From Clostridia bacterium (lineage in GTDB: Bacteria; Bacillota; Clostridia; Oscillospirales; Butyricicoccaceae): a stretch of DNA of 6,071 nucleotides. How positions within the stretch are numbered: position 1 is the first letter of the stretch; each line of letters starts with the position of its first letter. The DNA is taken from positions 1-6,071 of the forward strand of contig JAFYNW010000012.1 of the NCBI GenBank assembly GCA_017547995.1, given 5' to 3'. A model generated the notes under the pieces. It worked only from the letters and a program-made list of their open reading frames with translations. It was not told the origin of the DNA and searched no databases. Shown one piece after another: positions 1 through 5,695 of this stretch. A program made the translations under genes and the position numbers.

Positions 1-13
1 GAGGTGCTCAGTA

Positions 14-958
14 ATGAAAATTATCAAGAAAATCCTCCTCCCTGTCTTTCTTCTTGCTGCGATTTTCCTTCTCTCAAACAGTATTTTCATCGTGAATGAA
101 TATGAAAGTGCAATTGTAAAGCGTTTCGGCCATATCGAAACCGTTTACGTCAAGGACAACGCACAGAACGTTATCGACACTACTGCAAAGTATTACCCTG
201 CTCTTTCCGGCACAAAGGTTATCGAGGGCACAGGTCTTCACTTCAAGATGCCTTTTGTCGATCAGGTGACAAAATACTCCAACAGACTTCTCACTTATGA
301 TACTGCTCCTCAGCAGGTTATCACTTCGGACAAGAAAAAGCTTCTTTTCGATAACAACGCACAGTGGACTATCGAAAATCCTCTGCTTTTCGACCTTTCG
401 ATGAGAAGTATTGCTTCGGCTGAAACACGCATCGACGATATTATTTATTCCTCAATGCGTGACAAAATCGGTAAGAATCCTTCCTCCAGCATCATTTCCG
501 ACAAGGAACTGGGCAAGAGGGTGCTCGATGAATTGACTAATGAAGTCAACGTGGCGCTCGAAGGCTATGGCGTTGAAATCTACGACATCAAAATCAAGCG
601 TACAGACGTGCCTGAGGAAAATCATCAGAGTATTTACAACAATATGATTACAGAGCGTAACCGTATGGCCGCTCAGTATCGAAGCGAAGGCGAAGAAGAG
701 GCTATCAAGACACGCTCCGAAACAGACAAGACTGTGACGGTTATCCTCTCCGAAGCCAAGGCTAATGCAGAGAAAATCAAGGGTGAAGGCGATGCTGAGG
801 CAGCGCGAATCTACAACGAAGCTTATGGTGCAGACCCTGAGTTTTACAGATTCTACAACACTCTCGATACATACAAAAACACATTAAAGGACAAGGTCAC
901 ACTGGTGCTTCCATCAGACAGTGAGTTTGCCCAGTATCTTACAGGAAAGGGACAATAA
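14..958 (+). CDS. hflC: HflC-like SPFH/band-7 membrane protein
   Basis: 314 aa, close to the usual HflC length. HflC forms, with HflK, a large membrane-anchored SPFH assembly that modulates the FtsH protease. A short basic N-terminus (MKIIKK) precedes one membrane segment at residues 7-27. The SPFH/band-7 domain follows from about 27 to 200 (EYESAIVKRFG, then GLHFKMPF at 74-81). The signature region at 196-230 (RTDVPEENHQSIYNNMITER, followed by an RSEGEEEA stretch) is the strongest match to HflC. Residues 215-270 are a charged, Ala/Glu/Lys-rich helix typical of the coiled-coil part. The linker at about 45-73 seems somewhat longer than in E. coli HflC. The start has a GAGGTG ribosome site at 1-6. 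A TAATG at 12-16 would let an upstream gene, plausibly hflK, end on the first base of this start, but that gene is outside the window. The next gene starts 4 bases after the stop. A generic stomatin-like SPFH protein is the main alternative. Confidence 0.88.
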   Translation: MKIIKKILLPVFLLAAIFLLSNSIFIVNEYESAIVKRFGHIETVYVKDNAQNVIDTTAKYYPALSGTKVIEGTGLHFKMPFVDQVTKYSNRLLTYDTAPQQVITSDKKKLLFDNNAQWTIENPLLFDLSMRSIASAETRIDDIIYSSMRDKIGKNPSSSIISDKELGKRVLDELTNEVNVALEGYGVEIYDIKIKRTDVPEENHQSIYNNMITERNRMAAQYRSEGEEEAIKTRSETDKTVTVILSEAKANAEKIKGEGDAEAARIYNEAYGADPEFYRFYNTLDTYKNTLKDKVTLVLPSDSEFAQYLTGKGQ

Positions 959-962
959 AGAA

Positions 963-1502
963 ATGAACATCTATCTTCAGTTATTTCTCTCGTTTTTCCG
1001 CATAGGCGGTCTCACCTTCGGTGGCGGCTATTCCATGATGCCAATGCTCCAGAAGGAATGCGTTGAAAAGTTCGGCTGGTGCACAGAAGGCGACCTTATG
1101 GACTATTACGCACTCGGTCAGTGCACTCCTGGCCTCATCGCTGTAAACACAGCTACATTTATCGGCAACAAGACAAAGGGCATTCTCGGTGCTATCTGCG
1201 CTGCTCTCGGTGTAATCACACCATCCATCATTATCATCACAATCATCGCAATGTTCATCGACGGCTTCATCGATATCCCTGCAGTTGCAAACGCATTCGC
1301 AGGTATCAGAATCGCTGTATGTGCTCTCATCGTTTCTTCCATCATCAAGCTCTACAAGGGCGGCGTCAAGGATATGCCTGCATTCATCATCTTTGCAGTT
1401 GTAACATTCCTCTCCATCTTCACAGACGTTTCCCCTATCCTCGTAGTTGTAGGTGCCGGTGTTGCCGGTTTTGCTATCAAGGCTGTAGGAGGTAAGAAAT
1501 AA
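963..1502 (+). CDS. Chromate transporter family (CHR) half-protein, first of pair
   Basis: 179 aa from ATG 963. This is an integral membrane protein of the short-chain CHR type, in which two adjacent genes each encode about half of a full-length ChrA. The family motif is clear near the N-terminus: FRIGGLTFGGGYSMMPML at 12-29, then QKECVEKFGW and ALGQCTPGLIAVNTATFIG at about 49-67. Hydrophobic segments follow at about 72-98, 112-134 and 143-175. A longer frame opens at GTG 921 but would overlap hflC by 38 bases. The ATG at 963 places the protein start directly before the conserved domain, with AGGAAAGG at 943-950 as the ribosome site, so I chose it. The stop overlaps the next start (TAATG). 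Named family members export chromate, but in an intestinal-type anaerobe the natural substrate is unknown and may be another anion. Family assignment is firm and the substrate is not. Confidence 0.9.
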   Translation: MNIYLQLFLSFFRIGGLTFGGGYSMMPMLQKECVEKFGWCTEGDLMDYYALGQCTPGLIAVNTATFIGNKTKGILGAICAALGVITPSIIIITIIAMFIDGFIDIPAVANAFAGIRIAVCALIVSSIIKLYKGGVKDMPAFIIFAVVTFLSIFTDVSPILVVVGAGVAGFAIKAVGGKK

Positions 1503-2065
1503 TGAACGTATTATTGCAGCTCGCATTTGAATTCTTCAAGACAGGTATCTTCACTGTCGGCGGTGGTCTTGCTTCCCTGCCATTCCTCTATGATATTTCC
1601 GACCGTATGGGTTGGTATACACGCTCCGAGCTTGTCGATATGATTGCTATCGCAGAATCCACACCTGGCCCTATCGGTGCTAACATGGCTACATTCGCAG
1701 GCTACAAGGCAGGCGGTCTTCTCGGCTCTATCATCGCATCTGTTTCTCTCATCGTAGGTCCGATGATTCTCGTTCTCATCATCGCTAACTTCCTCGAAAA
1801 GTTCAAGACAAACAAGCACGTTCAGGCTGTTTTCTACGGCCTCCGTCCTGCTGTTGCAGGTCTTATCACAGCGGCTTGCTACGGTGTTATGGCTATCACA
1901 CTTTTCTCCGTTGACGCTCTCAAGTCGGGCGATATCCTCGGCTTCATCAACCTCAAGGCTTGCGCTCTCTTTGCTGTTATGCTCTGGGCTGTTATGAAGT
2001 TCAAGAAGCACCCTGTTGTTTACATCGCAATCTGCGCTGTCCTCGGTATTCTCGTAAAGTTCTAA
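1502..2065 (+). CDS. Chromate transporter family (CHR) half-protein, second of pair
   Basis: 187 aa membrane protein and partner of the preceding gene. It repeats the CHR domain layout: FFKTGIFTVGGGLASLPFL near residues 11-29, the GW motif (RMGWYTRSELVDMIAIAEST) and PGPIGANMATFAGYKAGG at about 56-73, then hydrophobic segments at about 75-100, 110-140 and 150-187. The ATG overlaps the TAA of the first half by one base, and an excellent AGGAGGT site sits at 1487-1493 inside the upstream gene. This suggests coupled translation and 1:1 production, as expected if the two halves form a heterodimer. The two halves are similar but clearly diverged, with FGGGYSMMP in one and VGGGLASLP in the other, so each probably has a fixed position in the complex. 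The gene is last in the operon, and an intrinsic terminator begins 11 bases after its stop. Family is confident; the transported ion is not inferable. Confidence 0.92.
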   Translation: MNVLLQLAFEFFKTGIFTVGGGLASLPFLYDISDRMGWYTRSELVDMIAIAESTPGPIGANMATFAGYKAGGLLGSIIASVSLIVGPMILVLIIANFLEKFKTNKHVQAVFYGLRPAVAGLITAACYGVMAITLFSVDALKSGDILGFINLKACALFAVMLWAVMKFKKHPVVYIAICAVLGILVKF

Positions 2066-2076
2066 TCAGACTATAT

Positions 2077-2113
2077 AAAAAGCCTTCTCTTTCCAGAGAG
2101 GGCTTTTTGTTTT
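2077..2113 (+). terminator. Intrinsic terminator of the hflC-CHR operon
   Basis: A 14-bp stem with one G-T pair: left arm 2077-2090 (AAAAAGCCTTCTCT), loop TTCC 2091-2094, right arm 2095-2108 (AGAGAGGGCTTTTT), followed by GTTTT. The run of A on the left arm means it could also terminate transcription in the other direction. It separates the operon from the amidohydrolase promoter. Confidence 0.93.
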
Positions 2114-2130
2114 GCCGTAACTTCATTTTT

Positions 2131-2165
2131 CTCTTGCCCGTGGCACGGAAGTGTTGTATAATATA
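2131..2165 (+). promoter_or_regulatory. Promoter of the amidohydrolase gene
   Basis: The -35-like TTGCCC is at 2134-2139 and a perfect TATAAT -10 is at 2157-2162, with a 17-bp spacer. The -35 matches the TTGACA consensus at four of six positions. The flanking block CTCTTGCCCGT (2131-2141) and the extended TATAATATA (2157-2165) recur at identical spacing before the aminopeptidase gene at 3606-3640. A perfect 5-bp inverted repeat with a one-base centre, CCGTGGCACGG, covers 2138-2148 beside the -35 and could be an operator, but it is not conserved in the second promoter. Confidence 0.82.
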
Positions 2166-2196
2166 GTCAACAATAAAACTTTGGAGGTAATCTCTT

Positions 2197-3414
2197 ATGA
2201 AAACTGCTATCAAGTGCGGTATGCTTTTCGATTCCAACACAAAGAAAGTTCTCGAAAATATGCTCATCGTTGTGGAAGGCGACAAGATTGTCGACGTGCT
2301 TCCTATTCAGAATGCTGACACAAACGAAATGAACGTTATCGACCTTTCCGACAAGTTTGTTATGGCCGGCCTTATCGACGGTCACGTACATATCGGTATG
2401 AGCGGTCAGGGCGGCAATTCTGCTGATTCTGTACGCAGATTCCCTGGCGAAGATGCTCTCACATCTCTCAAGAATGCTCAGACAGACCTTATGGCAGGCT
2501 TCACAACTCTCCGTGACTGCGGTGCAAACAGCTTCAATGACGTTTCCGTACGTAATTCCATCAACAAGGGCGAATTCATCGGCCCTCGCCTTTTCGTCTG
2601 CGGTGCATCCATGGGCTCGACAGGCGGCCACTGCGACAGCCACTATGCTCCACAGCTTGTTGAAGCTACACCAAAGCATCACATCATCGACGGCGTTGAC
2701 TCTGCATACCATGCGGCTCGTTACAACATCAAGTATGGTGCAGACTTCCTCAAGTTTATGGCGACAGGCGGCGTTATGTCCTTCGGTACAACAGTAGGCG
2801 CTCAGCAGCTTACTTATGAAGAAATGCGCGCTATCTGCGAAATCGCTGATATGTACGGCATCCATACAGCAACTCACGCTCACGGCACAAATGGCATCAA
2901 GGCGGCTGTAAGAGCAGGCGTTACTTCTGTTGAGCACGGCATGATTCTCGATGACGAAGCTATCGAGCTTATGCTTGAGCACGGCACATACCTCACACCA
3001 ACTATCATTGCGGCTGAAAGAATCGTTTCCAACGGCGAAACAGGCGCTATGGCTCCTTGGATGGTTGACAAGGCTCGTCAGGTGCTTTCCCGCCACGAAA
3101 ACGGCTTCAGAAAGTGTCTTGAACGCGGTGTGAAGATTACATTCGGTACTGACGCGGGTACTCCATTCAACTTCCACGGCAAGCAGGGCTATGAATTCGA
3201 GCTTATGAACAAGTTCGGCATGAAGGTTGAGGACATTCTTGTTGCGGCTACAAAGACAAACTCCCAGCTTCTCCGCAAGGAAAATGAAATCGGCACTATC
3301 GAAAAGGGTAAGTATGCCGACATCGTAGCATTCGAAAAGAATCCTATGGAAGACGTTACAACAATGAAAAACTGCGTATTCGTCATGAAGGGCGGCGCAG
3401 TTGTAAAGGCATAG
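2197..3414 (+). CDS. Metal-dependent amidohydrolase, prolidase-like (Xaa-Pro/Xaa-Arg dipeptidase type)
   Basis: 405 aa, full length for cytosolic amidohydrolase-superfamily enzymes related to imidazolonepropionase and the TIM-barrel prolidases. The metal site looks complete: GLIDGHVH with H63 and H65; K186 in DFLKFMATGG, a likely carboxylated bridging lysine; H227 in ATHAHG; H247 in SVEHG; and D319 in FGTDAGTPF. The N-terminal 55 residues and the C-terminal GTIEKGKYADIVAF stretch form the small beta domain usual in this superfamily. The KFMATGG lysine motif and the H-A-H-G loop are typical of the Xaa-Pro/Xaa-Arg carboxypeptidase-like subgroup. No histidine-use genes lie nearby, which argues against HutI. 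No signal peptide is seen. The start has GGAGG at 2183-2187, nine bases upstream. It is a single-gene unit with its own promoter and terminator. Superfamily is near certain; the dipeptidase substrate is inferred and could be another cyclic amide or N-acyl amino acid. Confidence 0.9.
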   Translation: MKTAIKCGMLFDSNTKKVLENMLIVVEGDKIVDVLPIQNADTNEMNVIDLSDKFVMAGLIDGHVHIGMSGQGGNSADSVRRFPGEDALTSLKNAQTDLMAGFTTLRDCGANSFNDVSVRNSINKGEFIGPRLFVCGASMGSTGGHCDSHYAPQLVEATPKHHIIDGVDSAYHAARYNIKYGADFLKFMATGGVMSFGTTVGAQQLTYEEMRAICEIADMYGIHTATHAHGTNGIKAAVRAGVTSVEHGMILDDEAIELMLEHGTYLTPTIIAAERIVSNGETGAMAPWMVDKARQVLSRHENGFRKCLERGVKITFGTDAGTPFNFHGKQGYEFELMNKFGMKVEDILVAATKTNSQLLRKENEIGTIEKGKYADIVAFEKNPMEDVTTMKNCVFVMKGGAVVKA

Positions 3415-3430
3415 TTTATATGATATAAGG

Positions 3431-3462
3431 AAAGACGGTGGAATCAACCACCGTCTTTTATT
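3431..3462 (+). terminator. Intrinsic terminator of the amidohydrolase gene
   Basis: A perfect 11-bp stem: AAAGACGGTGG at 3431-3441, six-base loop AATCAA, and CCACCGTCTTT at 3448-3458, running on into TATTT. It lies 16 bases after the amidohydrolase stop. Confidence 0.93.
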
Positions 3463-3485
3463 TATGTTGGTGATATTTTGACAAA

Positions 3486-3576
3486 CGGGACGCCGGGGGC
3501 GTCGTCCCCTACGATGGACTGCGTAGGGTGCGGCATTTATGACGTACCGCGGGACATTCGTGAATGTACCCTACAG
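3486..3576. repeat. Structured intergenic element with serial hairpins
   Basis: A G+C-rich island inside an AT-rich intergenic region (3415-3673) that has no gene. Hairpins in order: GACGCC 3489-3494 with GGCGTC 3498-3503, or alternatively GGGAC 3487-3491 with GTCCC 3504-3508; CCCTACG 3507-3513 with CGTAGGG 3522-3528 around an 8-base loop; GGTGCG 3527-3532 with CGTACC 3543-3548, including one G-T pair; and GGGACATT 3551-3558 with AATGTACCC 3563-3571, with one bulged A. The same GTAGGG strand could instead pair with CCCTAC at 3569-3574, closing the third and fourth hairpins into a larger structure. The composition and pattern resemble short dispersed intergenic repeats of gut Clostridia. Only one copy is present here, so the repeat label is an inference. 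It lies after a terminator and before the next promoter, so it is probably outside both transcripts. Confidence 0.5.
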
Positions 3577-3605
3577 AATCTGTGGCAGATATTTTCCATA
3601 AATTC

Positions 3606-3640
3606 CTCTTGCCCGTTTGCCTTATTTATAGTATAATATA
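3606..3640 (+). promoter_or_regulatory. Promoter of the aminopeptidase gene
   Basis: TTGCCC at 3609-3614 and TATAAT at 3632-3637 have a 17-bp spacer. The 11-base block CTCTTGCCCGT (3606-3616) and TATAATATA (3632-3640) are identical to, and identically spaced with, those before the amidohydrolase, while the spacer between them differs. AGGAGG at 3660-3665 is the ribosome site for the ATG at 3674. Confidence 0.82.
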
Positions 3641-3673
3641 ACCAATAACAATTTCTCTCAGGAGGCTGAAATT

Positions 3674-5695
3674 ATGATAAGAAAAACTACACGCGCTATC
3701 GCAGACAGAATCAACTGCGACAGACTTTATTCAACAGTATGTGACGTTGCAAAGTACCACCGTATTCAGGCAAGCACAGGCTTCCGCGCTGCTGCCGTTT
3801 ACTGCAACGACAAGCTTAATAAGCTCGGTATCGCTTCCGAAATCCTCTCCTACCCTGCAAATTATGAAAAGATGTTCCTCACATCCCCATCGTTCCAGGA
3901 ATGGGACATCAAGGGCGCACGCTGCACACTCGTGGAGCCTTATGAATGGGACCTTGCTGATTTTGGCGGCGACGCTATCTCTGTAATCCAGCGTTCCTGC
4001 GCTTGCGATTATATGGAAAACGGCCTTGAAATCGTTGTGATGGATAAGGGCACTGCAGAAGAAAACTACGAAGGCGTTGACTTTACAAATAAAATCATTC
4101 TCATCAGCCAGGACTTCAATAATTTCGGCTGGGCTCTCAAGAAGGGTGCGCTCGGCTTTATTTCCGACCACGTTGCTGTTTCTCCAACACGCAGCCGCGC
4201 TGATATGAGAAACCTCCGCAAGTACACTTCCTTCTGGAAGAAATCTGAAGACGATATCATGGCTTTCGGCTACGTTATCACTCCTCAGATGGGTGACAAG
4301 CTGAGAGAAGCTTGTGCTGTTATGGCTAAGGAAGGCAAGCTTGCAAAGGTTAAGTGCTTCGTTGACGCTTCCTTCTATGACGGCGCTCTCGAAAACGTTT
4401 CCGCTGTAATTCCTGGTACTTCCGGCAAGGAAATCCTTATCACAGCTCACCTCTGCCACCCAAGAGCATCTGCCAACGACAATGCTTCCGGCGTTTCCGC
4501 AGGTATTGAAGCGATGAACGTTATCAACAATATAATCAAGAACGGCACACTTGCTCCGCTCAAGCACACAATCCGCCTGCTTCTCATCCCTGAATTTGCA
4601 GGTACATACGCATATTTTGATGCTATCGGCGACGAAAAGAAGAATATTCTTGCAGGTATCAACCTCGATATGGTTGGCGGCAAGCAGAACGGTCTTTACG
4701 GCCCACTCACTCTCACTTCCCTTCCATATTCCACACCATCCTTCGTTTCCAACCTTGCTAACCTCGTTCTCGACGAGCTCAAGAAGGATGCTGACGCTCT
4801 CGACGGCCACAAGGTGCCTATGTTCAACAGCACAGTTGCTGAGTTTACAGGCGGCTCCGACCACGTTGTGCTCTCCGACCCTACTATCGGTGTTCCTGCT
4901 CCAATGCTCGGTCAGTTCCCTGACTTCAACTATCACACTAACGGCGACACACCTGACGTTGTTGACCCTTACATCCTCCACAAGTCCTGCTCCATCGCGG
5001 CGGCTTACTCCTACATCCTTGCAACTCTCGATGAAGAATCTATGCCTGAAATTTTCGCGGCACAGATGAAGGATATGGTAAAGAAGCTTTCCGAAATCTC
5101 CGACAAGGCTAACGAAGGCATTCTCAAGGGCACATCCAACAAGGCTTTCGACCATATCACACGCTTCTACGTTGATTCCTGCGACCATCTCAAGGCATTC
5201 ATCAGAGGCAACGACCTTGAAATCGAATCCCAGAAGGACAGAATTCTTAACGTGGCAAAGACTATGTTCGAGCTTTGCGGCGGCAAAGGCGAAGAAATCG
5301 CTATCGACGAAGAAAAGGTATTCGTGCCTGTACGTAAGTTCACAGGTCCTATCGATAAGCTGACAACTTTTGCAAATACAGATGAACAGAAGGCGGCTCT
5401 CGATAACTTCAACAAGAACATCGCGCCTCTTGCGAAGGGCAGCCACAGCTACGCTATCCTCATCGCATTCTATATGGACGGCATCCGCACAAATGCTGAA
5501 ATCGCCCGTCTTATTGCAACTGATATGGGCATCGACAGCTTCGAGCTCATCAACGGCTACATCGAAGTGCTTATCGCTCTCGGTCTTGCTGAAAACGTCG
5601 CCTGCAACTTCCTTAAGGTTTGTAAACTTGATAGCCTCATAAACGCCATCATCAAGACCAATCTTAACGTCATCTACATAGTAGCTGAAGTATGA
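3674..5695 (+). CDS. M28-like zinc aminopeptidase (DUF4910-type), 3' end disrupted
   Basis: The frame is 673 codons, but only about the first 640 look native. No signal peptide is seen, so a cytosolic peptidase is likely. Residues 1-70 form an N-terminal segment of the peptidase fold. A PA-like insert spans about 110-200 (EIVVMDKGTAEENYEGVDF, then KIILISQD). The catalytic core runs from about 240 to 450 with an M28-type metal site: H259 in TAHLCHP (H262 is also available), D269 in SANDNASG, E307 in IPEFAGTYAYF, D332 in NLDMVGG, and H421 in NYHTNGDTPD; GGSDH at 393-397 is another conserved loop. Residues 455-640 are mostly helical, and 592-640 (TNAEIARLIATDMGI within it) resembles a winged-helix fold. 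Metal residues are intact, so the enzyme is probably active on short peptides. The last 30 or so residues, after LGLAEN (636-641), are antisense to a CBM gene and end at an accidental TGA at 5693. The native C-terminus is therefore missing, and no terminator follows. Confidence 0.85.
   Translation: MIRKTTRAIADRINCDRLYSTVCDVAKYHRIQASTGFRAAAVYCNDKLNKLGIASEILSYPANYEKMFLTSPSFQEWDIKGARCTLVEPYEWDLADFGGDAISVIQRSCACDYMENGLEIVVMDKGTAEENYEGVDFTNKIILISQDFNNFGWALKKGALGFISDHVAVSPTRSRADMRNLRKYTSFWKKSEDDIMAFGYVITPQMGDKLREACAVMAKEGKLAKVKCFVDASFYDGALENVSAVIPGTSGKEILITAHLCHPRASANDNASGVSAGIEAMNVINNIIKNGTLAPLKHTIRLLLIPEFAGTYAYFDAIGDEKKNILAGINLDMVGGKQNGLYGPLTLTSLPYSTPSFVSNLANLVLDELKKDADALDGHKVPMFNSTVAEFTGGSDHVVLSDPTIGVPAPMLGQFPDFNYHTNGDTPDVVDPYILHKSCSIAAAYSYILATLDEESMPEIFAAQMKDMVKKLSEISDKANEGILKGTSNKAFDHITRFYVDSCDHLKAFIRGNDLEIESQKDRILNVAKTMFELCGGKGEEIAIDEEKVFVPVRKFTGPIDKLTTFANTDEQKAALDNFNKNIAPLAKGSHSYAILIAFYMDGIRTNAEIARLIATDMGIDSFELINGYIEVLIALGLAENVACNFLKVCKLDSLINAIIKTNLNVIYIVAEV
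5585..5625. other. Probable breakpoint joining two unrelated gene interiors
   Basis: Left of this interval the plus strand encodes aminopeptidase with consistent codon choice. Right of it the coding signal is on the minus strand and encodes a carbohydrate-binding module. Both proteins lose their proper ends here, and no stop pair, terminator or spacer lies between them. No transposon end or inverted repeat is evident. The exact joining base cannot be fixed from one sequence; the change from GCT/GAA/AAC-style codons to GTC and GCC after about 5595 suggests the left part of the interval. Confidence 0.65.

Noticed and set aside
921..962. Upstream GTG start for the first CHR gene
   Set aside because: It would overlap hflC by 38 bases and add a polar, unconserved leader. 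ATG 963 starts right at the family domain and has AGGAAAGG upstream.
1079..1495. His/Arg/Cys-rich 138-codon plus-strand frame inside the first CHR gene
   Set aside because: It is a frame-shifted shadow of a membrane-protein gene. Its odd composition follows from the ATC/CTC-rich codons of the real frame.
2167..3447. A 426-codon minus-strand frame over the amidohydrolase
   Set aside because: It is an antisense shadow. It has no credible domain, spans a terminator and promoter of the plus strand, and the plus-strand product has every amidohydrolase motif.
3478..3483. Perfect TTGACA as a possible extra promoter
   Set aside because: No -10-like sequence lies 16-18 bases downstream, where the sequence is the G+C-rich hairpin element, and the better promoter is at 3606-3640.
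3486..3576. Hairpin cluster as a CRISPR array or riboswitch
   Set aside because: There are no direct repeats with regular spacers. The element lies upstream of the next promoter, so it is not in that gene's leader.
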